From Desulfosarcina ovata subsp. ovata (GTDB lineage Bacteria; Desulfobacterota; Desulfobacteria; Desulfobacterales; Desulfosarcinaceae), in the NCBI RefSeq assembly GCF_009689005.1, contig NZ_AP021879.1, positions 6,759,501 to 6,823,500 of the forward strand: a stretch of DNA of 64,000 nucleotides, in the 5' to 3' direction. This document shows, piece after piece, positions 37,164 to 45,970 of the stretch. The notes under the pieces were generated by a model. It was not told the origin of the DNA. It searched no databases and was given only the letters and a program-made list of their open reading frames with translations. The position numbers and the translations under genes were made by a program. How positions within the stretch are numbered: position 1 is the first letter of the stretch; the number at the start of each line of letters is the position of its first letter.

Positions 37164-38117
37164 TCAGACAACCCAGACCGTAAATTTATCGCCCCCATAA
37201 ACAACTTTATGGCCGACTCTGCCCATAAAAAAGGCCTCAACTTTCGAAAGCCCCCTCCGTCCGACAACGATTGTGCTGTAACCGCCTTCTTCTGTTTCTT
37301 TTAAGATTTCCAAGGATCGGCTATGGGCACCGGTGATGATTTTTTCGGATATTTTTCCAGAGTCGAACCCGGACAACAAAAGCGTATCTTTCGTAGCCTG
37401 CAACAGTCGGGCTGTTTTTAATTTAAAGGCTTCAATGCAATTATCAGGCATTCCAACTTCTGGAAATTCGGGTGCATTTACCTCAGGAAATTTAAAAGCC
37501 ATTGATCCCAGACCTATAATTGCATGAAATATACATGCCTCATATCCATGGCCGCCTAACAATGAGCCAATAAATTCAACTGCTTTTCTCGAAGATGGCG
37601 ACGCATCTACGGCCAATAAAATTTTTTTATTGGTGGGAACCTGACCTACGATGATGATTGGAATAAATGCTATAGATTGTAATAATTTTACAGCAACACT
37701 GCCTAAGATGATCCTTCTCAGCGCACCCAGCCCCCGCCTTCGCATAATGACTGCGCTGTAGTCGTTTTTTGCTTCCTCAATAATGTCCCGGGCAACCCCA
37801 TCTTTCCTGAGATGGAGTTTGATTTCAATTGACTGTTGCGGGACTCCTCCCTTTGTCAAAATCTTTTTCGCCCGTTCCAGGTACCACCAGATTGCGGCTT
37901 TTTGTTCCGCTTCCTGATTTTGCAGTTGACTGACCGCATCAATACAGGTTGGGGCCTGCTCCAATTCGCGAAATTCTTCCGGCCTGCCATCGAAAACGTG
38001 AAACAGAACGATCCGCATATTCTCATCAACGGGCATAAAATCCTTAATGTAGTTGACCGTTTGTATGGACCGTTCGGAACCATCAACCAACACCAGCGAT
38101 TTTTTTTGGATTGTCAC
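37164..38117 (-). CDS. Universal stress protein with two UspA domains
   Basis: A GTG start at 38117 with upstream GGAGA gives 317 residues. Two tandem Usp domains are visible: residues 1-150 (LVLVDGSERSIQTVNYI ... VIMRRRGLG) and 155-317 (ILLAVDASPSSRKAVEFI ... STIVVGRRGLSKVEAFFMGRVGHKVV). The C-terminal G2xG9xGS/T-like ATP-binding pattern is partly kept in the second half. Usp proteins accumulate under stress or energy limitation. The intact 1431-bp IS copy 1 lies upstream of it, 50 bases from the start codon, and might affect its promoter. Confidence 0.9.
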   Translation of the reverse strand: MTIQKKSLVLVDGSERSIQTVNYIKDFMPVDENMRIVLFHVFDGRPEEFRELEQAPTCIDAVSQLQNQEAEQKAAIWWYLERAKKILTKGGVPQQSIEIKLHLRKDGVARDIIEEAKNDYSAVIMRRRGLGALRRIILGSVAVKLLQSIAFIPIIIVGQVPTNKKILLAVDASPSSRKAVEFIGSLLGGHGYEACIFHAIIGLGSMAFKFPEVNAPEFPEVGMPDNCIEAFKLKTARLLQATKDTLLLSGFDSGKISEKIITGAHSRSLEILKETEEGGYSTIVVGRRGLSKVEAFFMGRVGHKVVYGGDKFTVWVV

Positions 38118-38159
38118 GTTCGATTCTCCAGGTTATGAATTGATGAAAGGTTATTGTAA

Positions 38160-38167
38160 CAATTATC
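38160..38167. repeat. 8-bp target-site duplication, left of IS copy 1
   Basis: CAATTATC is repeated at 39599-39606, directly outside the two IS ends. Confidence 0.85.
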
Positions 38168-39598
38168 CTGATTATAACGGATTTTGGGGAGTTTGATTCC
38201 AATAAGCCGAACATACAGTGGCCTATCCCCCGACAAAAACACAACATGTTGATATTATTGAAGATTTGAGTCTAGACTTTTTACTAATAATTTTATATAG
38301 TTAGAGACACATCCCGCCAAAGGAGGTCTCTAACTATATGGGAATAGCAGATACAAGATCCGCTAACCGAAACAACAGAATCATATGTTTGCCCTTTTCT
38401 CAAGGCAATTATGAATGCAACATACTCAACCCGGTTGATTTCAGAACTTCCGTAAACAAAAGGATCGAACTGTTTCCGGAATTATTCCCGGCTGAAATCG
38501 AAAATGGATATCGGATGAAGGATCTTTATTACTCAAAAAAACAATCCATATGGATCCGTCGAATTAAAATATCCGGTGTTGCTTACACCATTCGTCCTTC
38601 ATTTGTACTGCCATACCTCGTTGGATTTGTTGACGAAATCGAAGATGCAATGTTTTTTAGAAAGTTCGACATACCATTTTGGGCCATAAGTCGTGTTTTC
38701 GGAAAAGATCCCATGTATTGGTATCGAATCGAACAATCTATCGGGCGAAACAGCATTGTCGGAACAACTGTCCGAAATCCTCAAGATGTTCCCGAACATC
38801 TTGCCGCTGATGAAAAGCATACTCGAATTTTAGGTGAAAAAACGTATGTGGCCACGACAGTTGGTGATGGCTGTATTCTCGGTGCAGCCGTTGCCAAAGA
38901 CGCCGGAGAACAAGCGTTAACAGATGCGTATCAAGTGTACAAACAAGAGGCCCAGTGTATAAAGCCGGAATATTCACCGGAAACCGTGAATATGGACGGC
39001 TGGAAAGCCACCCGAAATGCGTGGCAATTCCTCTTCCCGGCAGTAGTTATCATTTGCTGTTTTCTTCATGTGTTTATCAAAATTCGTGACCGTGCCAAAA
39101 AGAAATACCGAGATATTTTTGAAAACGCCGCATCAAAGCTATGGGAGTGTTATCGCGCTGAAAGTAAGGCATCGTTTTCCCAAAGAATAAGAAGGTTGTA
39201 CGAATGGTGCGAAAAGAATGCTGTGCCATCCGTTATCATAGATCCCATAACGAAGTTACGGAAAAACATTGCCGCCTATCGTGTTGCCTACGATCATCCT
39301 AAAGCACACCGAACCAGTAACATGGTTGACCGGTTGATGCAAAGAATGGATCGCCACCTGTACAGTACCCAATATTTTCATGGATCGATGGATGCAGCGC
39401 AGTTGAGTATTCGAGGATGGACGCTCATCAATAATTTTTCACCATACAATCCTCGAACGGTTAAGTTGCACAATGGATTTAAAAGTCCGGCGGAACAGCT
39501 AAACCAATTCAGATATCACAACAACTGGTTGCAAAACTTGTACGTTTCGGCTTCTTTGGGTGGGTACCGGAGACCTCCCCAAAATCCGATATAATCAG
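38168..39598 (+). mobile_element. 1431-bp insertion sequence, copy 1
   Basis: The element is bounded by 24-bp terminal inverted repeats with one mismatch (each end begins CTGATTATAWCGGATTTTGG, continuing GGAG) and flanked by an 8-bp duplication CAATTATC. It carries one transposase gene. The copy at 56046-57476 is the same length and appears identical throughout. A hairpin GTTAGAGACACATCC...GGTCTCTAAC lies just before the transposase start, which may limit readthrough from outside. The IS family is not one I can name with certainty. Confidence 0.93.
38338..39594 (+). CDS. Transposase of the 1431-bp IS, copy 1
   Basis: The 418-residue protein fills most of the element. Candidate DDE residues include Asp in AADEKHT (about 160) and Asp in VNMDGWKAT (about 220), with a Glu further on; the short N-terminal region may bind DNA. 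The C-terminus (NQFRYHNNWLQNLYVSASLGG) reaches the right inverted repeat. ATG 38338 follows a ribosome site AAAGGAGG located inside the loop/stem of the 5' hairpin, which would mask it in long transcripts. The family is uncertain: no IS1, IS3, IS4 or IS5 hallmark was recognised. Confidence 0.85.
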   Translation: MGIADTRSANRNNRIICLPFSQGNYECNILNPVDFRTSVNKRIELFPELFPAEIENGYRMKDLYYSKKQSIWIRRIKISGVAYTIRPSFVLPYLVGFVDEIEDAMFFRKFDIPFWAISRVFGKDPMYWYRIEQSIGRNSIVGTTVRNPQDVPEHLAADEKHTRILGEKTYVATTVGDGCILGAAVAKDAGEQALTDAYQVYKQEAQCIKPEYSPETVNMDGWKATRNAWQFLFPAVVIICCFLHVFIKIRDRAKKKYRDIFENAASKLWECYRAESKASFSQRIRRLYEWCEKNAVPSVIIDPITKLRKNIAAYRVAYDHPKAHRTSNMVDRLMQRMDRHLYSTQYFHGSMDAAQLSIRGWTLINNFSPYNPRTVKLHNGFKSPAEQLNQFRYHNNWLQNLYVSASLGGYRRPPQNPI

Positions 39599-39624
39599 CA
39601 ATTATCCAAGATATTTTCTCAACG

Positions 39625-40836
39625 CTATTTATCGCCTCCACCCAATACCGCGTAAAGATTCACCTGGTTGGCAACCCTGGTCAACTGGAGTGAGATAAGG
39701 GTCTGCTGCTGCGAATAGAGCGACCGGTGCGCGTCTAACACGCTGAGATAATCGTCAATGCCTAATGTGTAACGTTTATTTGAAAGGCGATAGGTCTCTG
39801 AGGATGCACCCACAAGGGCTTTTTGCGCCGCTACCTGCTGATCAATGGTACCCCGGACGGCAAGGGCATCGGCCACCTCTTTGAAGGCGGCTTGGATGGT
39901 TTTCTCATACTCCTTGAGGACGATTTTTCGGTCCGCCTTGCTGATCCGCAGCGCGGCCCAGATGCGGGCGTCAAAAATCGGCATGACGATCTGTGGTGCA
40001 AAGTTCCAGGTGTCCGCTTTGGAGCCGAACAATCCGGAGAGCTCATCACTTGCCGTTCCCACAGAGGTCGTCAGGGAGATACGGGGGAAGAAGGCGGCTC
40101 GTGCTGCGCCGATATAGGCATAAGCCCCCTTGAGGCGGTGTTCCGCCGCTACAATATCGGGCCGGTTCAAAAGCGTTTCAGAAGAGATCCCCGAAGAGAT
40201 TTCTTGAGCTGGCGCAACACTACTGAGGTCGGCGGGTAACATCTCTTCGGGTACCGGTGCGCCCGCCAGAAGGTTCAACGCGTTTTGGTCCTGTGCCTCT
40301 AATTGAGTATAGCGGTGAACATCCCTTTGCGCCGCATCCACCTGGGTTTGTGCACGACGCAAATCAATCTCGGTCGATAGCCCGAATTGACAGCTTTTTA
40401 GAATGAGATCATAGGACGTCTGCTGGCTTTCAAGGGTAGATCGGGCCAGCTTGAGGTTTTCCCTGTCCGCAGCAAGCGTCAGATAGGCCCTGGCAACTTC
40501 GGATATCAGCATGATTTGTGTGCTACGGCGAGCTTGCTCCGTAGCCATGTATGCTTCCAGCGCCTGATCTTTCAGGCTTCGTAACCGTCCGAAGAAATCG
40601 ATTTCCCAAGAAGCGATGCCCAGATCGACGCTGTACTGCTCCACGGTTCTCGGATCCCCGGGGTCTATCAGATCGTCTGAACGGCGTTGTTTGCTCCATG
40701 CTCCGGATGTATCGAGCGCAGGCAGCAGTTCCGCCCGTTGAATACCGTATTGTGCGCGCGCTTTTTCCACGTTTAAGGCGGCTATTTGCAGATCACGGTT
40801 GTTGTTCAAGGCGGTTTCAATAATTTTTCTTAGACA
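39625..40836 (-). pseudogene. Outer-membrane efflux factor (NodT family), 3' part of a gene split by an IS
   Basis: This part encodes about 404 residues of a NodT-type outer-membrane factor, from KIIETALNNNRDLQ to the end (LYAVLGGGDK), with LNRPDIVAAEHRL and YLSVLDAHRSL hallmarks. The N-terminal 67 codons, including the signal and lipobox, lie at 42592-42792, on the far side of an IS1111/IS110-type element. Removing 40834-42591 (1758 bases) rejoins the two parts in frame, giving a normal length of about 470 residues. The ORF extends artificially to 40881 into the IS end, so a protein without signal might be made but could not reach the outer membrane. The RND pump upstream probably lacks its dedicated channel. 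Confidence 0.88.
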
Positions 40837-40955
40837 ATATGGTTGAACGTTAACCAAGACGGCAATAAAAAGGCCTGCCAAACCTTGAAAACGTGGGTTA
40901 TAGTGAGCGGTCCGTAAAAAACCTAACTACAGAGCCAAAATCAAGGAGGCAGGCC

Positions 40956-42074
40956 ATGAACAAGATAGTAAAGTATGTTGGTTTAGATGTCCACAAAGAT
41001 TCGATTACCATTGCTATCGCCGATGAAGGACGTGACGGAAACGTTCGAGTGTATGGAAAAATCAGCAACGACCTGGGGCAGATTGATAACGTCATGCGAA
41101 AACTGATTTCACAAAACGCCGAATTGCATTGTGTTTATGAAGCAGGTCCATGCGGATATCCAATCTACAGGCATTTAACAAGCAAGGGAATCGATTGCGT
41201 TGTCGTTGCTCCGGCGCTGATCCCCAAAAAAACCGGTGATCGGGTTAAAAACGATCGCCGAGATGCAACCCACCTGGCGACGCTCCACCGTTCCGGAGAA
41301 CTGACGCCGGTGTATGTCCCCGATCAGGCCGATGAAGCACTTCGTGACCTGGTACGTGCACGAAAAGACATCCAAATATCGCTCCGCAAAGTCAAACAAC
41401 AGATCAATGCCTTTTTATTGCGACAAGGGATCAATTATCCAGGTAAAAGCAAATGGAGTAAAGCGCATTTAAATTGGCTGGCGGATCTGAAGATGCCGCA
41501 TCCGGCCCAGCACATTGCCCTTACCGAATACCTGGACGCCATGGGAGACCATGAGGCCCGCGTTAAGCGCATCGAAAAAGCGATTGAGCAATGTTGCCAA
41601 ACCAGTCGATTGCTTCCGGTTATCGAGGCTCTGCAAGCGCTCAGGGGGATTTCTTTGCTCAGCGCGGTGACCGTCGTCGCTGAACTGGGGGATCTGAGCC
41701 GTTTCGATACGCCGGCACAGCTGATGGCCTATTTGGGTCTGATCCCATCGGAGCATTCAAGCGGTGGCACCATCAAAAAAGGCCCCATTACCAAAACCGG
41801 CAATACCCATGCCCGCAGGACGTTGATCGAATCGGCTCAGGCCTATCGTATGCCGGCCCGGAAAAGTAAGGCGATCCGTAAACGCCAGGAAGGCTTGCCG
41901 GACGATGTTTTGGATATTGCCTGGAATGCACAGCTACGACTATGCCACCGCTACCGCAGGTTGATTGCAAAGGGCAAAAACCATAACGTGGTCATCACCG
42001 CGATTGCACGCGAGTTGGCCGGTTTCATCTGGGCCATTGCCCGGGCTGTTCCAATCGTGGCCGCTGAAAGATGA
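40956..42074 (+). CDS. IS110/IS1111-family transposase (DEDD recombinase)
   Basis: ATG 40956 is preceded by AAGGAGG and gives 372 residues; upstream in-frame codons belong to the IS end. The N-terminal RuvC-like domain shows the DEDD set: Asp in VGLDVHKDS, Glu in CVYEAGPCGY, and two Asp in KNDRRDA. The C-terminal Tnp20 domain has LRGISLLSAVTVVAELGD and the serine-bearing YLGLIPSEHSSGG. Recombinases of this group are guided by an RNA encoded in the element's non-coding end, which fits the long 3' region here. Confidence 0.93.
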   Translation: MNKIVKYVGLDVHKDSITIAIADEGRDGNVRVYGKISNDLGQIDNVMRKLISQNAELHCVYEAGPCGYPIYRHLTSKGIDCVVVAPALIPKKTGDRVKNDRRDATHLATLHRSGELTPVYVPDQADEALRDLVRARKDIQISLRKVKQQINAFLLRQGINYPGKSKWSKAHLNWLADLKMPHPAQHIALTEYLDAMGDHEARVKRIEKAIEQCCQTSRLLPVIEALQALRGISLLSAVTVVAELGDLSRFDTPAQLMAYLGLIPSEHSSGGTIKKGPITKTGNTHARRTLIESAQAYRMPARKSKAIRKRQEGLPDDVLDIAWNAQLRLCHRYRRLIAKGKNHNVVITAIARELAGFIWAIARAVPIVAAER

Positions 42075-42082
42075 TTTGTTAT

Positions 42083-42167
42083 AGCGTGGAAACCCAGGCC
42101 TATCAAGGCCAAGCCCTAAAGGGTGCTCCCTAAGGTCGCAGCCTTGACAGCCCTGACTTTCCACGCT
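42083..42167 (+). ncRNA. Candidate guide (bridge/seek) RNA region of the IS1111-type element
   Basis: Just after the transposase stop, AGCGTGGAAA (42083-42092) pairs perfectly with TTTCCACGCT (42158-42167), enclosing smaller stems (AGGCC/GGCC; CCTAAGG). The whole 42075-42580 tract has no convincing gene apart from a 25-codon ORF (42248-42325). In IS1111-type elements the non-coding RNA is encoded downstream of the recombinase, so this is the natural place. The structure and limits of the RNA are only inferred by eye. Confidence 0.45.
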
Positions 42168-42591
42168 GGGTGGGAATTAGCGACGGCGAGAGAAGCGCGA
42201 CTGTTGCTCCGGCTCAAGAAGCTGGATAAGTACTTCTCTATAATCGATGATGCAAATAGAAAAAGAACTTATTGATTTTAAAAATGCTCAAGAAAGGATC
42301 GGCTTTATCAAAGAACAAATATAGCCATCGAGCTTTTGGATAGGGGCGCGGTCGCGGTTTGGAGAACCCTCGAAAAAGCTATCGGAATAGGCCTTCAGGC
42401 CGAAACTCCCGTCTTTAGACCGAGGCAGCTCCACGACGAAGCCTAGTCAGGCGGTATCCAATCCGCGAATATCAGAGTGCTCTACCGTCGTTATTGCAGA
42501 CCCCGCCTCTATCCAAACGCTCGATGAAAATTATTGGCCCAAGTTTTTTGGGTATGGATAGGTTTTTCTCTTGACAAGTGTTCAACCATAT

Positions 42592-42792
42592 CAGCTTTTG
42601 GTCGGTAAAGAAGTCTTGCCAGCTCAACTCCCGGGCTGTCGGTATTCCGGATATGGTTTGTGCGTTCTTGTAGGCCTCGCCCTGCGGCCACGTATCTGGG
42701 ATTGGGGCCTGGGGTTGTTGGTATTTGGGTGCCAGGGAACAGCCGCCCAGGAAAACGAGGACGCCCATAACAAGCAGTGTTTTTCTCATCAT
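42592..42792 (-). pseudogene. Outer-membrane efflux factor, 5' part with lipoprotein signal (split by IS)
   Basis: Starting at ATG 42792 or 42789 after GGAGG, 67 codons encode a signal with lipobox (FLGGCSLAPKYQQP), PDTWP and LSWQDFFTDQKL, then the sequence enters the IS1111-type element. The reading frame continues past the junction into IS sequence for about 40 codons before a stop. The start overlaps the RND pump gene end, confirming that it was the third gene of an AcrAB-TolC-like operon. Confidence 0.88.
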
Positions 42793-42793
42793 T

Positions 42794-45700
42794 TTAACGA
42801 ACCTCCTGGGGCGCGGTGGCATCCGTATGCTGTTCTGAGGCGGCTTTTTTCCCTTTGAACAGTCGTGATACGAAGACAAAAAATATAGGGATAAAAATGA
42901 GATCGATGAAAGTGGCGGAGAGCATCCCGCCGCAAACGGCCGTACCGATGGCATTCATCGCGCCAGCGCCGGCGCCGGTGGCGATGGCCAGCGGCAAAAC
43001 ACCGAAAAAGAATGCCAGGGAGGTCATCATCACCGGTCGGAACCGTGTTTTTGCGGCGCCAAGGGTTGCATCGACAAGGCGTTCTCCGTGTCCCATGCGC
43101 TCCTTGATAAACTGAATGATCAGAATGGCGTTTTTTGTCGAAAGGCCAAGCGTGGTTAAAAAACCGATCTGGAAGTAAATATCGCTGGGCAGCCCGCGTA
43201 GCGATGTGGCCAGTATCGCGCCGAATACACCCAAAGGCAGCATCAACAGATTGACAAAAGGGATGGTCCAGCTTTCATACAGGGCTGCCACGCAAAGAAA
43301 GATAACAAAAACGGAAAAGGCATAAAGGATGGGCCCCTGGGCTGTTGCCAGCCGCTCTTGATAGGACAGGCCGGTCCAATCGTAGCCGATCCCCTGGGGC
43401 AACTTGGCAGCGATTTCCTCCATGGCGGCCATTGCCTCACCGGAACTTTTTCCCGGCGCCGGCTCGCCCCAGATGTTGAGGGACGGAAAGGCATTGTAGC
43501 GTTCAAGCATTGGCGATCCGAACGTCCACCGACCGGAGGCGAAGGCGGAAAAGGGGGCCATATCGCCCTCGCTGTTACGCACATAGAGTTTTTCCAAATC
43601 CTTGGGCAGCATTCGATAGGGAATATCCGCCTGAACATAGACCCGTTTGACCCGGCCGGCCTGGATAAAATCGTTGACATAGGCACTGCCAAAGGCGGCC
43701 TCGATGGTATTGTGGATGGACGAGATGGGAAGCCCCATGGCCCCCGCCTTATCCCAGTCCACATCGATCCGGTATTCAGGCACATCTTCCATGCCGTTGG
43801 GCCGGACCCTGATCAATCGCGGATCACGGGCCGCCATATCAAGGAGTTGGTTGCGGGCCTCCATCAATTTTGCGTGGCCCAGGCCGCCGCGGTCCTGCAG
43901 TTGAAAATCGAAGCCGGTGGCATTGCCCAGTTCGATCACGGGGGGCGGTGAAAAGGCGAATATCCGGGCTTCAATTATTTTTGGAAAGAACTCCATTGCC
44001 CTGCCAATGATGGCCTCAATCTTCAAGTCCGGCCGTTTGCGCAGTTCCCAGTCTTTGAGCTTTAAAAATGCGATTCCCACGTTTTGCGCCTGACCGGAAA
44101 AACTGACACCCGCCACCGACGCGAAGGACTCCACACAGTCTGTCTCATGTGTAAGAAAATAATCCTTGATTTTATCCATGACCTTCTGGGTCTTTTCTAT
44201 GGTCGAACCGGACGGTAGTGTCGTCTGAACCATCAGAACCCCCTGATCTTCATCCGGGAGATAAGAACTCGTCATCCGTTGAAACAGGAAACCCACCGTC
44301 GCTACGATCAAGATGTAAATCATCAGGTAGCGCAATGTTTTTGAAAATGACCGACCCACGATTCCCACATAAAAATTCCTGACTTTTAGAAAACTCCTGT
44401 CGAACCACCTGAAAAATGGGCGCAGAAACAAAACCGCATTGTCTGAAGAGTGATGACCGGGCGGTATGGGTTTAAGAAACGATGCACAAAGCACCGGGGT
44501 CAGGATCAGGGCCACAACCACCGAAAGCAACATGGATGCGATGATGGTAACGGAAAACTGGCGATAAAGAACCCCGGTGGAACCTTGAAAAAAGGCCATG
44601 GGGCCGAAGACCGCCGAGAGCACCAGACCGATGCCGATCAACGCGCTGGTGATTTCGTCCATGGACTTGGCCGTGGCTTCCCTTGGCGGGAGCCCCTCCT
44701 CGGCCATGATCCGCTCCACGTTTTCAACCACCACGATGGCGTCATCCACCAGCAGGCCGATGGACAGCACCATGGCGAACATGGTCAGCATGTTGATGGA
44801 AAATCCGAAAAATCCAAGAACCGCAAAGGTTCCCAGCAATACCACCGGCACCGCAATGGTTGGGATGAGGGTGGCCCGGATGTTGCCCATGAAAAGATAC
44901 ATGATGATAAAGACCAGAAGGATTGCCTCGAACAGGGTTTTGACCACCTCGTTAATGGCCACCATAGTAAAAGGCGTGGTGTCGTAGGGGTAGATCACCT
45001 TCATGCCCGGAGGAAAATAACGGCTCATCTCCTTGAGTTTTTTCTTGACGTTATTGGCCGTTTCCAGGGCATTGGCGCCGACCTCCTGGCGGATGGCCAT
45101 GGCTGCGGCGGCCTTGCCATTGTAGTTGGCCACAATGTCGTAGCGTTCGGTGCCCAGCTCCGTGCGGCCGATATCCCTGACGCGAACCACCGATCCATCG
45201 GTATCGGTACGGATGGGGATTGCGGCGAATTCCTCCGGGGTCTGGAGCAGATGCTGAACGACAATGGCGATATTCAGGCGCTGCCCCTCGCGGGCTGGCG
45301 CCCCGCCGAACTGACCGGCGGAAACTTCGACATTGTAATCCTGAAGCGCCAGGATTACATCTTCGATGGTCAGTTTATAATTGGTCAGCTTGTCGGGATT
45401 GACCCAGACCCGAATGGCATATTGGGAACCGAAATTTTCGACTTCACCCACCCCCGGTACCCGGGACAGGATCTTTTCCAGATTGGACTGGGCGTAGTCC
45501 CGCAAATCCACCCCGTTCATGCTCCCGTCCTCCGAGACCAGCCCAACGACCATTAAATAGTTTCGGGTGGATTTGCTGACATCGGCTCCCTGGCTCTGGA
45601 CCACATCGGGCAGGCTGCTCATGGCGAGCTGCAGCTTGTTCTGCACCTTGGACCAGGCAAGATCCGGATCGGTTCCCGGAGCGAAGGTCAGCTCAATGCG

Positions 45701-45970
45701 GGATGCGCCGGAGGACGAACTGGCGCCGGAGAGATAGAGCATATTGCCCAAACCGGTCATCTTCTGCTCAATAATTTGGGTCACGGTATTTTCAACGGTC
45801 TCCGCCGAGGCGCCGGGATAATACGCATCAATGGCGATGGACGGAGGAGCGACAGACGGATTCTGCGATATGGGCAGGTTGTAGATCGCCAGTATGCCGA
45901 CGGTCATGATGATGATGGCAATCACCCAGGCAAAAACAGGGCGCTTCAGAAAGAATCGTGATAACATCAT
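42794..45970 (-). CDS. RND multidrug efflux transporter, AcrB/MexB (HAE1) family
   Basis: The 1058-residue inner-membrane protein begins FFLKRPVFAWVIAI and has the twelve-helix RND layout with two large periplasmic loops. The proton relay is present: GLLVDDAIVVVENVERIM with paired Asp, and the Lys-bearing LSTKNAILIIQF. The PN1 motif PSVAPPSIAIDAYYPGAS is typical of HAE1 pumps. Start ATGATG at 45970/45967 overlaps the adaptor stop by four bases. It should export hydrophobic drugs, bile-like compounds or solvents in a trimer with the adaptor and an outer-membrane channel. The cognate channel gene is broken by an IS, so function may rely on another outer-membrane factor, such as the one at 6.1 kb. 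Confidence 0.95.
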   Translation of the reverse strand: MMLSRFFLKRPVFAWVIAIIIMTVGILAIYNLPISQNPSVAPPSIAIDAYYPGASAETVENTVTQIIEQKMTGLGNMLYLSGASSSSGASRIELTFAPGTDPDLAWSKVQNKLQLAMSSLPDVVQSQGADVSKSTRNYLMVVGLVSEDGSMNGVDLRDYAQSNLEKILSRVPGVGEVENFGSQYAIRVWVNPDKLTNYKLTIEDVILALQDYNVEVSAGQFGGAPAREGQRLNIAIVVQHLLQTPEEFAAIPIRTDTDGSVVRVRDIGRTELGTERYDIVANYNGKAAAAMAIRQEVGANALETANNVKKKLKEMSRYFPPGMKVIYPYDTTPFTMVAINEVVKTLFEAILLVFIIMYLFMGNIRATLIPTIAVPVVLLGTFAVLGFFGFSINMLTMFAMVLSIGLLVDDAIVVVENVERIMAEEGLPPREATAKSMDEITSALIGIGLVLSAVFGPMAFFQGSTGVLYRQFSVTIIASMLLSVVVALILTPVLCASFLKPIPPGHHSSDNAVLFLRPFFRWFDRSFLKVRNFYVGIVGRSFSKTLRYLMIYILIVATVGFLFQRMTSSYLPDEDQGVLMVQTTLPSGSTIEKTQKVMDKIKDYFLTHETDCVESFASVAGVSFSGQAQNVGIAFLKLKDWELRKRPDLKIEAIIGRAMEFFPKIIEARIFAFSPPPVIELGNATGFDFQLQDRGGLGHAKLMEARNQLLDMAARDPRLIRVRPNGMEDVPEYRIDVDWDKAGAMGLPISSIHNTIEAAFGSAYVNDFIQAGRVKRVYVQADIPYRMLPKDLEKLYVRNSEGDMAPFSAFASGRWTFGSPMLERYNAFPSLNIWGEPAPGKSSGEAMAAMEEIAAKLPQGIGYDWTGLSYQERLATAQGPILYAFSVFVIFLCVAALYESWTIPFVNLLMLPLGVFGAILATSLRGLPSDIYFQIGFLTTLGLSTKNAILIIQFIKERMGHGERLVDATLGAAKTRFRPVMMTSLAFFFGVLPLAIATGAGAGAMNAIGTAVCGGMLSATFIDLIFIPIFFVFVSRLFKGKKAASEQHTDATAPQEVR

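Larger units (their letters stand above)
40834..42591 (+). mobile_element. IS1111/IS110-type insertion element in the outer-membrane factor gene
   Basis: The element carries a DEDD transposase and about 500 bases of non-coding 3' sequence. Subterminal 12-bp inverted repeats ATATGGTTGAAC (40837-40848) and GTTCAACCATAT (42580-42591) mark the ends, as expected in the IS1111 subgroup; classical IS110 members lack such repeats. No target duplication is obvious, also typical. The exact ends are inferred from where the interrupted gene resumes and may be off by a few bases. Confidence 0.82.

Noticed and set aside
44450..45556. 368-codon plus-strand frame opposite the AcrB-type pump
   Set aside because: Histidine/Gln-rich shadow; the minus strand encodes an unambiguous RND transporter.
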